Shown here in pieces: positions 29,515-38,398 of a stretch of 64,000 nucleotides of DNA (within the stretch, counting starts at the first letter, position 1; every line of letters starts with the position of its first letter). Below the pieces are notes generated by a model. That model was not told where the DNA came from. It saw only the letters and a program-made list of their open reading frames with translations, and searched no databases. The stretch is taken from assembly GCA_038131595.1 (NCBI GenBank), contig JAYPPR010000008.1, positions 868,001-932,000 of the forward strand, given 5' to 3'. Made by a program: the position numbers and the translations under genes. Source of the stretch: UBA9926 sp038131595 (GTDB lineage: Bacteria > Pseudomonadota > Gammaproteobacteria > Pseudomonadales > Azotimanducaceae).

Positions 29515-30261
29515 TCAGCCCTTAGGTTCTTGCTGATGTTGTCGATTGATCTCATAGAGGCATATGCCTGCTGCGACGCTCACGTTTAGCGTGTAACTCG
29601 TGTCAATCATAGGGATCATAACGAGCTCATCGCACTGATTGCGTACATTCCTGCGGATACCCTCGCCCTCAGAGCCCATGACTAGCACAAGGTCACCGGC
29701 TAGCCCCACCTCATCAATCGGGCGAGCAGAGGCATCCATCGCTGTACCAACCACCCAATACCCTGCCTCCTTTAACTGGCGTAACGTTCTAGCTAGGTTC
29801 GTCACTGTCAAAACGGGCAGCGAGGCCGCAGCACCCGCTGATCGTTTGTGAACAGTGGCATTGACTGACGCAGATCCATGTTTTGGAACAATGACTCCAT
29901 CGACACCGAACGTGGCTGCACTACGTAGACAGGCGCCGAGATTGCCTGGATCGGTAACGCCATCCAGTGCCAGTAATAACCGGCGACCTTCTTTTGCCAT
30001 CATCAGCGCGTCTAAAGACACTGTTGGTGCCTGACGCTCGCCGCTTTCGAACACCACTCCCTGATGTCGATCGGTACCGGTTAACGCGTAGAGACGAGAT
30101 TCATCGACCCACTCCAATACTTGATCAGCCGCACAGAGCGTCAATACCTCATCAATTCTAGGTGATCGCTTTCCGCTCCTCACATAAAGATGACCCGCTT
30201 GACCCGATTCGATGGCCCGGCGCACCGCATGCAGCCCGTAGATGATGCTCGCCTCGGTCAT
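29515..30261 (-). CDS. rlmB: 23S rRNA (guanosine(2251)-2'-O)-methyltransferase RlmB
   Basis: RlmB is a SPOUT methyltransferase that modifies G2251 in the P-loop of 23S rRNA. The N-terminal substrate-binding domain begins IIYGLHAVRRAIES. The SPOUT motifs are LLALDGVTDPGNLGACLRSA, then VMGSEGEGIR and MIPMIDTSYTLNVSVAAGI with the trefoil knot. It is 248 residues. Its ATG overlaps the stop of the re-phased rnr tail as TAATG. Confidence 0.95.
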   Translation of the reverse strand: MTEASIIYGLHAVRRAIESGQAGHLYVRSGKRSPRIDEVLTLCAADQVLEWVDESRLYALTGTDRHQGVVFESGERQAPTVSLDALMMAKEGRRLLLALDGVTDPGNLGACLRSAATFGVDGVIVPKHGSASVNATVHKRSAGAAASLPVLTVTNLARTLRQLKEAGYWVVGTAMDASARPIDEVGLAGDLVLVMGSEGEGIRRNVRNQCDELVMIPMIDTSYTLNVSVAAGICLYEINRQHQQEPKG

Positions 30262-33024
30262 TAAGTCTTCCCTTTCGAAATTTGTCTTTTAACGGGTTTT
30301 CTCGTGCTGGACCGATCTGCCGTCAATGGCTCACCTTTATTTTTGGGTGAGGAGCCTTTAGGTGAGGAGCGCTTAGGTGGCGGGCGCTTGGCTGCTTTCA
30401 CAGGGTTATCGACGCTTTGTTTTGAGCCTCTTTTAGCGTCCGCTTTTTTCGTTACCCCTTGCTCTACCACTCGCGAATTTTGCGACGACTGCTTTCCTTG
30501 CTTCGCCCCTGATCGCTTCGCGGGTCGAGACGCTGCTTGTGATCGTTTTGCCCGCGATTTCCGCGGTGCAGCCGCTCGATCCATCAGTCTTTTCATCCCG
30601 TTTTTCAGGAACGTCCTGGGAAACCTCGGTTCTTCCCTGCTTGGTGGATCGCTTTGTTTGAAGCCCCTTGCGTCGCTTGCCTGCCTTTTCAACCTCGGAT
30701 GAACTAGAGCGACGCGGCTTTGCGAGGTGACGAGATCTTGAGGTCTTTTGCTCAACTAATTCGAACTCAATATGACCCAGCTTTTCGTCCACTCGAGACA
30801 GCTGGACGGTGACCTCATCCCCCATCGACAAGCGCTTCCCAGTGGCATCGGAAACGAGCGCATAAGGCAGGACTGACAATCGCCCTAACTGGTCCCGGAT
30901 GGCACGAAAAGGAATTAATCCCTCGATAGCGAGCTCATCCAGCAGCACGAAGGCGCCTGATTTTGAAACATGAGCCACGCGACCCTCGTAGAATTCACCC
31001 AAACAGTCCGCTAGATACTGACACCTCAAGAACTGATTGATGTCTTGTGAGGCTTTGTCCGCTCGCCGCTCTGTTTCACTCGCACTCGATGCCAAACCCT
31101 CGAGCATGATCTGGCTCGTAGGCGCATCGCCAGTCGCGGTGCTGGTTTTCAAAGCGCCATTTTGAGGTCTTCTGTTACCGGTGGCAGTCTTATCAGTTAA
31201 CTCCATGACTTCCTTGATTAATCGATGATTGACCAAATCAGGTAGTCGGCGAATCGGCGACGTGAAGTGCGCATAGCGCTCATAGGCCAGTCCGAAGTGT
31301 GGCGCCTCAATGGCGCTGTAGAGTGCTTGCTGCATCGATCGCAACACGAGCGGCATCAATATGGGGGCGTCGTCAGTTGCCGCAACCTCATTGAGCACGG
31401 TTTGGAATGCATCCGCTTCTATTGTCTCTGCCAACGGGATCTCGGGTAATCCAAACCACCTGAGAGCCTCATTCAGCGTTGCGAGCCTCTCGGGTGTCGG
31501 TGATCCATGGACTCTGTAAATGCCGCCCATGTCTGCGGACGCGAGATAGTCGGCGGCGGCGACGTTCGCAGCCAACATGCATTCTTCGATCAGCCGGTGC
31601 GCATCGGTGCGAGCGTTTAGTCGCTGATCAATAGGCTCGCCCGATGCATCCACCACTATTCTCGCCTCTGGCGTCTCAATCTCGAGGGCGCCTCGCGCTG
31701 CCCTGGTCTTTAACAGCAAAGCCAATAAATCATTTGCCGCGTCTAAAGACTCAACAACGGGCTTTGGAACATCGAGGCGAGACTCCCCCGACAAATGCAG
31801 GGCAACCGCCTCATAAATCAATCTGGCTTTCGAGCGGATGCTAGCCTCATAGAAGGTGTACCCAGTACGCCTGCCTTTGGCATCGAACTGTAATTCACAA
31901 ACAAGCGCGAAGCGCCTCTCATCGGGTCTCAGCGAGCAGAGATCATTACAAAGGTGCTCAGGCAGCATGGGCAATACGGTTCCGGGGAAATAAACACTGG
32001 TTCCTCGCTCAATGGCCGCTTCCTCGATCAGCGAGCCAGGCGCCACGTAGTGCGCAACATCAGCAATCGCGACCAGCAACTTAAACCCTGCGCCTGACCG
32101 TTTGACGTAGATGGCATCATCAAAATCGCGTGCGTCCTCGCCATCAATCGTGACAAAAGGGAGCCGCTCAAGATTGCGTCTCTTTCCGCCTTTTTCAGGT
32201 CGCTCTGGCGGCGTGAGCGCGATGGCCGCTCGCTCCACGTCTTCCGGAAACGCAAGAGGGATCGATTCAGCCTCAGCCACCGCTCGAATTTGATCGCTCA
32301 ACCGATCACCGGTTCCTTCTTTCAACGCGCGAGCAGTCGCAGACGCTTGAGGTGTTGGGTAACTGATCATTTCAACCTCAATGACCCTACCATTCTCAAA
32401 ATGAAGGCCGTTCGCATCAATGATGCGCACCGAATGCGTCAAATTCTTCGCCAGCGGCTCGCCCCACCACGCTTTCCCGCTTCTCGTGAGTCGGACCAAC
32501 ATTCGCTCAAAGCTTCGCGCGACCACGGCATCAATTATTCCCTCGCTGCGCCCACCGCGGCCGGGGCGCCGAAGACATCGAACCCTGTCACCGTGGTAAA
32601 CCTGACGCATCTGATGCGGGGATAAGAAAAGATCGTCGTCTTGCTCAGTTTGCACAAAGCCAAACCCATCGGGATGCGCAAAAACCCGGCCTTCCTCGGT
32701 GTCCGATTCCGGTCGCACTGAAGCGCGATGGTACCGGCGGCCAACCCCTTGCACGAGGTCCCCTTTTTCCATCATGGCTGCGAGGGCTTGGGTTAAGCGT
32801 GGTTTCTGCGCTTGGGATAGCGCCAGTCGGCCTTGGATTTGCCGCCTGGTTAACCCATTATCGGCGCCCTCGAGGAGCGCCTGAATCTCGCTGATTAGCG
32901 AATTTGGGATCGCTTGACGATCTATTTCTGGGGAAATCTTGCTTGATTTCGAGGCAAGTTTCTTGACCTGCGATTGACGGGGGGCCTTCGTTGACAGCGT
33001 CTTACGCTCCTTGTAATCTCGCAC
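30261..33024 (-). CDS. rnr: Ribonuclease R, C-terminal tail frameshifted
   Basis: RNase R is a 3'-5' exoribonuclease that degrades structured RNA. It shows an N-terminal winged helix, cold-shock domains, the RNB core with DGEDARDFDD at 294-303, and a C-terminal S1 domain (GRVAHVSKSGAFVLLDELAI). As written, the frame ends at 30433 with a non-typical tail. One base away, from about 30600 onward, the same strand encodes a Lys/Arg/Ser-rich tail like those of other RNase R proteins. That reading ends at 30261 in a TAATG shared with rlmB. The GTG start at 33024 is 6 bp from the divergent tRNA-Leu and has a poorly placed ribosome-binding site, so the start is uncertain. Confidence 0.88.
30346..30390. 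repeat. 15-bp in-frame repeat in the rnr tail
   Basis: GGTGAGGAGCCTTTA is repeated three times with changes (30346, 30361, 30376). On the minus strand it encodes the Pro/Lys/Ser repeats of the RNase R tail. Confidence 0.75.
32991..33019 (+). promoter_or_regulatory. Strong sigma-70 promoter of tRNA-Leu
   Basis: TTGACA at 32991-32996 and TAATCT at 33014-33019 are separated by exactly 17 bp. A GC-rich discriminator (CGCACCCC) leads into the tRNA at 33030, as in stringently controlled stable-RNA promoters. The promoter lies inside the 5' coding part of rnr on the other strand. Confidence 0.75.
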
Positions 33025-33029
33025 CCCTT

Positions 33030-33116
33030 GCCGAGGTGGTGGAATTGGTAGACACGCTAGCTTCAGGTGCTAGTGCTCGAAAGGGCGTGGAGGTTCAAGT
33101 CCTCTTCTCGGCACCA
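33030..33116 (+). tRNA. tRNA-Leu (anticodon CAG)
   Basis: This is an 87-nt class II tRNA with an encoded CCA. The acceptor 5' strand GCCGAGG pairs with the 3' strand TCTCGGC. The D-arm region contains TGGTAGACACG, and the anticodon loop TTCAGGT sits between CTAGC and GCTAG, giving anticodon CAG. A long variable arm and GGTTCAAGTCC in the T-arm complete it. It closely resembles E. coli tRNA-Leu(CAG). It is divergent from rnr. Confidence 0.95.
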
Positions 33117-33284
33117 CCTCAAACACTTCATTTTAGGCGTTCTTACGTCATTTATTGATGAATCTTCTTTGCTTGAAAAAGGCTTTTTAGTGAATGGGTC
33201 GACGGTTACCTAACCCTTCGTCGGTTAAAGGGGCGGATGTTTTGGAAACAATCTTTATCGTTCAGATCTTATTCAGACTCGGGG

Positions 33285-34380
33285 TCACTCCAGCGCCAAA
33301 CCACCTGCTCGAGCGTCGAATCCAAATCGCCTCGCTAAACCATTCCGACCCTCCACCGATGGCGCCTCAAGGGGTATTCCTATGGCATCAGCAGCACGGG
33401 TATTTAGCTCAAACATCGCCATCACCGCCGTGAGATCAACGAAACGCTCCCAACCGAGGCGGTCAACCACACGCTGTCTCGCGACTTGAAGGGCCACTTC
33501 ATCTGCCCCCAACGCCGACTGGACAAAAGTCGTAATCACCTCTCCGGCTGGAACGTCCGAAACGAGTTGGCCATGGACCATCAAGTTAGAGTCCTCACTG
33601 CCTAAAATCGCGCCGCTTTCCCGAAGCAGCCCTGCGTGTGCAGTCGTTCAGTAAAAACAATCGTTATAAAGTGACACCTGGGTTGCGACGAGCTCCATCT
33701 GCGCTTTCGAAATCGAGCGATCATGATCATCATCGGTGTACTGCGTCACCGACTGATAGTCCAGGTAATGACTTTGCATCAGTTGATTGGCGAGCCTTGT
33801 TGAGTCGGGTACCAGCGAGAAGGCCCGCTGCACATTTGGCACAAACGCTCGCGGGTTGAACAGATCGCTCGTATCCTCATCTAGCCCGTTAATAGGAATC
33901 ATTGGCACGAAGGCGCCTTCATCTGCCGCGCTTGGTGGGCGATATCCGCTCGGGTCGCCGGGCAGCGGGTCAGGTTCAGCCAGCTCGGGCAAGCCCACCC
34001 CTTTACGAAAGGTATCGACGACACGGATCAAGCACACCAAGGATGCGATCTCGACATAGGCGCTATCTGATATTCCGATCGCGAGCTTGTCCACCTTGGT
34101 CTTCGTTTGGTCCCTGAACAATTTCAACCTCAGCTTCCGTCAACAGTCCCGCCTTTTTTGAGGGGCTTCCCAAGGAGGCCTTCTTTTGCGCCGGGGCGAT
34201 GGCTTGCTTTCTTCGACTGCATAACGAGCAAATGCTTGCGGCTCGCGCCTCGCTGACGATCGCGCAACGCTTGGTTCCGGGGAGCGTAGCGCCCGGTGAG
34301 GCGATTGATGCCCAAACCCGATCATGGGCCGTCGTGATAGCCGCTCGCACTTCACCCTGTGACTGACCCACCGCGGTCAC
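33285..34380 (-). CDS. AhpD-like (carboxymuconolactone decarboxylase fold) protein, candidate selenoprotein with in-frame TGA
   Basis: This gene encodes an alkylhydroperoxidase-like (AhpD/CMD-fold) protein of about 365 residues. The C-terminal part reads ISKAQMELVATQVSLYNDCFY, then TGA (33650-33648), then TTAHAGLLRESGA, open to the stop at 33285. In relatives the motif is CFYC-T-x-x-H, so TGA replaces the second Cys of CXXC. A hairpin suitable as SECIS follows. The N-terminal part (TTAHDRVWASIASPGATLPG, SEARAASICSLC) is in another frame, and the shift to the main frame lies near 34110-34125. The proposed start, GTG at 34380, overlaps the ldh stop as GTGA, so the two genes are coupled. A redox or peroxidase-type function is inferred. 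Alternatives are a decaying gene or sequence errors. Confidence 0.6.
33612..33630 (-). promoter_or_regulatory. Candidate bacterial SECIS hairpin
   Basis: On the minus strand GCTGCTT (33630-33624) pairs with AAGCGGC (33618-33612) in 7 bp, one of them G-U. The apical loop is CGGGA. It begins 17 nt after the TGA, and the loop begins 24 nt after it. Bacterial SECIS elements usually place a G among the first loop bases 16-37 nt after UGA, and this fits. No folding energy could be calculated here. Confidence 0.5.
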
Positions 34381-35434
34381 CCAGCTATCCAAGCGTTGAT
34401 GTCGCCGCCCGTCATGCCCGCCTTTTCTGCCGCATCACAAATATCCTTTAGCGATCCATCGTCGATGGGAATACCGTTCCGCAAACGATCCGCCATGGTC
34501 TCTCGCTCAGGATCACCAGGAAGACGGACATGATCGACGCCCTCTGCGGGCCTCGATGAACGCGCGTATTGCTGCATCCCTCGACTTCAGCCCGAAACTG
34601 CTCACCGCCCCCAAAAAGATCAGGGTCCAGAACAAACATCAGCATATGATTAACTGTGATTTGGCCCTGCTTCGACTCATCTTGCATCGTCCACTCGCCT
34701 GCGAGCGCGCCCCCTAACAGCTCGCATATGTAGGCAAGCCCAGACCCTTTGTGACCCCCAAAAGGGCCAAGTGATCCACCGGATGCAATGACACCCGGAT
34801 CATTCGTTGGGCGTCCTTCAGCGTCAAATAAACACCCTGGCGGCACATCCTCGCCTTTCAATCCTGCGACCCTGACTTTGCCAAGGGCGATTGCACTGGT
34901 TGCCATATCTAAAATAACTGGGTCATCACCCGTCGGCACGCCGCAGCAAAAAGGATTGGTTTGTACCCGTTTATCCCGACCGCCCCACAACGAAACAAAG
35001 GGCGGATGACCAACAACGTTCACAAAATGGATGGAGATTAATCCCTCTCGAACGCAGTGCTCTGCGTAGGTCCCAATGCGTCCTAGGTGGTGATTATTGC
35101 GGGAGCCGACGCAGGCCATGCCCATGGATTTCGCTCGCTCAATCGCCAAGTCCGTCGCCTGCCGGCCGACCACCTGACCGAAACCGTATCTACCATCGAC
35201 CAGTAAGACTGCGCCTTTGTCCGTCACCACTTCGGCATCGGCATTCACTTTAAGCCCGCCTCGAAGCGCGCTCGCCACATAGTTGGGGATCATTCCAACG
35301 CCGTGAGAGTCATGCCCTTTAAGGTTTGAGAGCACGAGATGTTCGGCCGTTTCCCTGGCCTTCTCCTCCGCAGTGCCTAGCTTTTCAAAAATAGCCTGCG
35401 CAAACCCGGTTAATTGTGTGCTGTCGATCTGCAT
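34377..35434 (-). pseudogene. Ldh/MDH2-family NAD(P)-dependent dehydrogenase, C-terminus frameshifted
   Basis: This is a member of the malate/L-lactate/ureidoglycolate/sulfolactate dehydrogenase family (Ldh_2), about 350 residues when repaired. The N-terminal block LSNLKGHDSHGVGMIPNYV, the substrate site NNHHLGRIGTYAEHC, and the nucleotide-binding segment DPVILDMATSAIALGKV are intact. The frame breaks at VEGCSN (about 34577). The proper ending (MQQYARSSRPAEGVDHVRLP to DINAWIAG) is one base away and stops at 34377. One missing A in GGAATG would explain it. The exact substrate cannot be told. It is the first gene of an operon with the AhpD-like protein. Confidence 0.8.
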
Positions 35435-35538
35435 CCTGGCCTCCGATTACCTTTGCTGGGACGTAGCTTAACCCGATCGCCATCAACCCTGCATGGACTC
35501 CTACAGGCGCCGGCTTTTGGCTCACTTGAGCCCTTGAT

Positions 35539-35562
35539 GCTCGGCTGCTCGGCTGCTCGGCT
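35539..35562. repeat. Three-copy 8-bp tandem repeat
   Basis: GCTCGGCT occurs three times in a row upstream of the ldh-like gene, between it and purA. Confidence 0.75.
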
Positions 35563-35690
35563 CGATGCTGAAGATTAGAGTCCAGGGTTATCTATCGCGG
35601 TCAGCTGCGTTTAACTACATGGTCGCAATGATTTAGCTGCCACTCAGTCGATGGAAAGAAGTCGTACAGCTCGCGCCTGCTCCTTACGAA

Positions 35691-36944
35691 TTAGGAATAA
35701 AAGTCACCACGAACAATCGTCTCGACTCGATCGGGACCGGTGGAAATAATGTCGACAGGTATTTCAATCAACGATTCTATTCGCTCAACGTAATGCCTTG
35801 CAGCGGTGGGCAATGCCTCGTAGTCGGTTAATCCAATCGTTGAGGTATTCCAGCCAGGAAACACTTCGTATTGAGGCTCAATCGTTCCTCCGCTAGTTTC
35901 GTGGTAATCCACACACAGCGCGATCTCGTCGAGCCCATCCAGAACATCGAGCTTCGTGATGCAAAGTGCCGACAGACTATTCAGCTCAGCAACTCGCTTT
36001 AACGCGTAGCCATCCAACCAGCCACATCGCCTGGGGCGCCCCGTCGTTGCACCAAACTCATGTCCTTTCTCCGCAAGATGCTTGCCCACTTCATCAAACA
36101 ATTCTGTGGGAAATGGACCTTCCCCGACTCGAGTCGTGTACGCCTTGCTGATTCCGAGAATATAGTCGATGTACCGTGGGCCAACCCCACTCCCCGCACT
36201 AATCGCTCCTGCCGTGGTGTTCGATGAGGTCACATAAGGATAGGTGCCATGATCAATATCCAACAGAGCGCCTTGGGCCCCCTCAAACAACACGCCAACA
36301 CCTTGCTTGCGGCAGCGCGCGAGTTCACTCGATACATCGACCACCATTGGCCGAAGGGCTTCCCAATAACTCGCGGTGGCCTCAAGACACTCGTCGAGGC
36401 TAACGGGCGCGCTATTGTGAAACTCTGTTAGGACGAAATTGTGATAGTGCAGATTGCTTTCAATCTGTTCAGCTAGCCGACTCGGGTTCTGAAGGTCTCG
36501 TACGCGAATCGCCCGCCGGGCGACCTTGTCTTCATAAGCAGGACCAATCCCCCGGCCTGTTGTACCAATCTTTTGATTGGTCCCCGATTCACGGACCTGA
36601 TCGAGCTTGATGTGGTAAGGCAAAATTAAGGGGCAATCGAGACTAACAAAGAGCCGGCCACTCACATCGACGCCAGACGTTTCGAGCGTTTTTATTTCGT
36701 TGAACAGTGCAGGAAGTGATAACACCACGCCGTTACCGATGTAACACTGAACATCGGATCTCAAAATACCAGAGGGAATCAGATGCAACACCGTCTTTTC
36801 ACCGCCGACGACCAAGGTATGGCCAGCGTTGTGCCCCCCCTGAAACCGTGCCACCGCGCCGACCTGGTCTGTCAAAAGATCAACGATTTTCCCTTTACCT
36901 TCGTCACCCCAATGGGTGCCGATCACGGCAATATTTCTGACCAT
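35691..36944 (-). CDS. purA: Adenylosuccinate synthetase PurA
   Basis: PurA uses GTP to join IMP and aspartate in AMP synthesis. It is 417 residues, a little short of the usual 430 but with no visible gap. The P-loop GDEGKGK is at 13-19, followed by FQGGHNAGHTLVV. KIGTTGRGIGPAYEDKVAR and EGAQGALLDIDHGTYPYVTSS are diagnostic. It follows hisZ by 15 bp. Confidence 0.96.
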   Translation of the reverse strand: MVRNIAVIGTHWGDEGKGKIVDLLTDQVGAVARFQGGHNAGHTLVVGGEKTVLHLIPSGILRSDVQCYIGNGVVLSLPALFNEIKTLETSGVDVSGRLFVSLDCPLILPYHIKLDQVRESGTNQKIGTTGRGIGPAYEDKVARRAIRVRDLQNPSRLAEQIESNLHYHNFVLTEFHNSAPVSLDECLEATASYWEALRPMVVDVSSELARCRKQGVGVLFEGAQGALLDIDHGTYPYVTSSNTTAGAISAGSGVGPRYIDYILGISKAYTTRVGEGPFPTELFDEVGKHLAEKGHEFGATTGRPRRCGWLDGYALKRVAELNSLSALCITKLDVLDGLDEIALCVDYHETSGGTIEPQYEVFPGWNTSTIGLTDYEALPTAARHYVERIESLIEIPVDIISTGPDRVETIVRGDFYS

Positions 36945-36959
36945 GGTGATCGCCTTTTC

Positions 36960-38144
36960 TTAACGGTCTTTTAGCACCCACTGTGAGCCGTCGAACTGTA
37001 ATCGCTTCAGCGCTTCTTTGCCCGCCGACTCGCCCTCGATTACGCGGTACCCTTCGCTGCGAAGCACTGCTACCTTCTCCCACAGGGCCGCCTCTATCGC
37101 TTTGGTTGGCTGCTCCACGGCGTCAACGACAACGAGCGGATTTGTCTCTTCTCTCCCTGTTGATGGCAATTGATCAAGTAGCGACGAGAGTTCGATATCG
37201 AATCCGGTTGCTGGCCGGGCCCGTCCAAACAGCTCACCCACGTTATCGTAGCGGCCGCCCCTCGCCATAAGACGCCCAGATCCATTGTGATAGGCAGCAA
37301 AGCCAACGCCGGTGTGATAGCTGAATCCTCGCAGTTCACTCAAATCGATGCTGAGCGTAAGCGAGGGAAAACGACTCGCAAGCCGCTCTATCAAAGCACG
37401 CAGCCGCTCAACCGCGCTTAACGCCACGCTGTCACTGGCAAACAGACGTTCAGCGTCATCCAGAACGCTGGCCGAACCACATAATTCCGGCAATGCATTG
37501 ATTCGGTCTGCGAGCACCGGGTCCGCCACCCGCGCTTTAGTCAATTGAACCAGCGCGTGCCGCGCTTTCTTTTGGATCAGCCCAAAAATTTCATCGCTCA
37601 CGGACGCGTCAAGCGCGGCTTGCTCAATCAGTGTTCGATATACACTGACGTCGCCGAGTTCCACGTGAATATCATCGAGACCCAGTGAGTGAAGTGATGA
37701 GATCATGAGGCTCATGATCTCAAAATCCGCATGGATGGAGCGGTCGCCAAACAATTCGGCGCCCGCTTTTATGGGCACCCGTGCTCCGACAAATCCTTCT
37801 GGGCGACTTCTGACAACACTACCTGCGTAACAGAGCCTATTGACACCCTCGCTGGGCAGACTGTGCGCGTCGATACGAGCAACTTGAGGGGTAATATCGG
37901 CAGGCAGACCCATCAGCCGGCCGCTTAACTGATCAATGACTTTGATCGTCTGCAGATCTAGGTCTTTGCCCGTTCCCGTCAACAGCGAGTCGATAAATTC
38001 GAGCTTGGGCGGCATCACATAGTCAAAGCCCCACGAGCTGAAGACGCGGATCAATGTCTGCCTGGCCGCTTCAAGCTTCCCTGCGGTTGGCGGCAGCAAG
38101 TCCTCCACACCATCAGGGAGCAGCCAGTGATCCAACTGATTCAA
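36960..38144 (-). CDS. hisZ: ATP phosphoribosyltransferase regulatory subunit HisZ
   Basis: HisZ is a catalytically inactive HisRS paralogue that regulates short-form HisG in histidine synthesis; 394 residues. WLLPDGVEDLLPPTAGKLEA, PADITPQVARIDA and GFSYHTGVGFAAYHNGSG give the class II synthetase fold. The HisRS anticodon-binding domain is absent, as expected for HisZ. Its presence implies a short hisG elsewhere in the genome. It lies between the DUF2065 gene and purA, as in Pseudomonas. Confidence 0.93.
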   Translation of the reverse strand: MNQLDHWLLPDGVEDLLPPTAGKLEAARQTLIRVFSSWGFDYVMPPKLEFIDSLLTGTGKDLDLQTIKVIDQLSGRLMGLPADITPQVARIDAHSLPSEGVNRLCYAGSVVRSRPEGFVGARVPIKAGAELFGDRSIHADFEIMSLMISSLHSLGLDDIHVELGDVSVYRTLIEQAALDASVSDEIFGLIQKKARHALVQLTKARVADPVLADRINALPELCGSASVLDDAERLFASDSVALSAVERLRALIERLASRFPSLTLSIDLSELRGFSYHTGVGFAAYHNGSGRLMARGGRYDNVGELFGRARPATGFDIELSSLLDQLPSTGREETNPLVVVDAVEQPTKAIEAALWEKVAVLRSEGYRVIEGESAGKEALKRLQFDGSQWVLKDR

Positions 38145-38153
38145 CTTTGCCTC

Positions 38154-38345
38154 CTAGGGGCTAAGCCACACCAACAATAACGAACCAGAGATCATCATGG
38201 CGAATCCAACCCACCTGAGCACCGAGGGCTCCGCTTCAACGACTTGCCTCAGCCAGGCTTGCCACTTCTCTGGATAGAGAAACGGCATCATACCCTCGAT
38301 GACCAAGAGCAAACAGAGGGCAACCCATAAATCATCTAACGTCAT
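38154..38345 (-). CDS. DUF2065 small membrane protein (YjeT-like)
   Basis: This is a 63-residue protein with two hydrophobic segments. DLWVALCLLLVIEGMMPFLYP at the start and VLRWVGFAMMISGSLLLVWL at the end match the DUF2065 (YjeT) pattern. The location next to hflC is the usual one. Function is unknown. Confidence 0.85.
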   Translation of the reverse strand: MTLDDLWVALCLLLVIEGMMPFLYPEKWQAWLRQVVEAEPSVLRWVGFAMMISGSLLLVWLSP

Positions 38346-38398
38346 GAGCGCGGTGCGGCGAGAAACTGCGTGATAGCCATCACGTCAGTGCCCCGCCC

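Noticed and set aside
33194..33433. Plus-strand open frame downstream of tRNA-Leu.
   Set aside because: It mostly overlaps the AhpD-like coding region in antisense and shows no family features.
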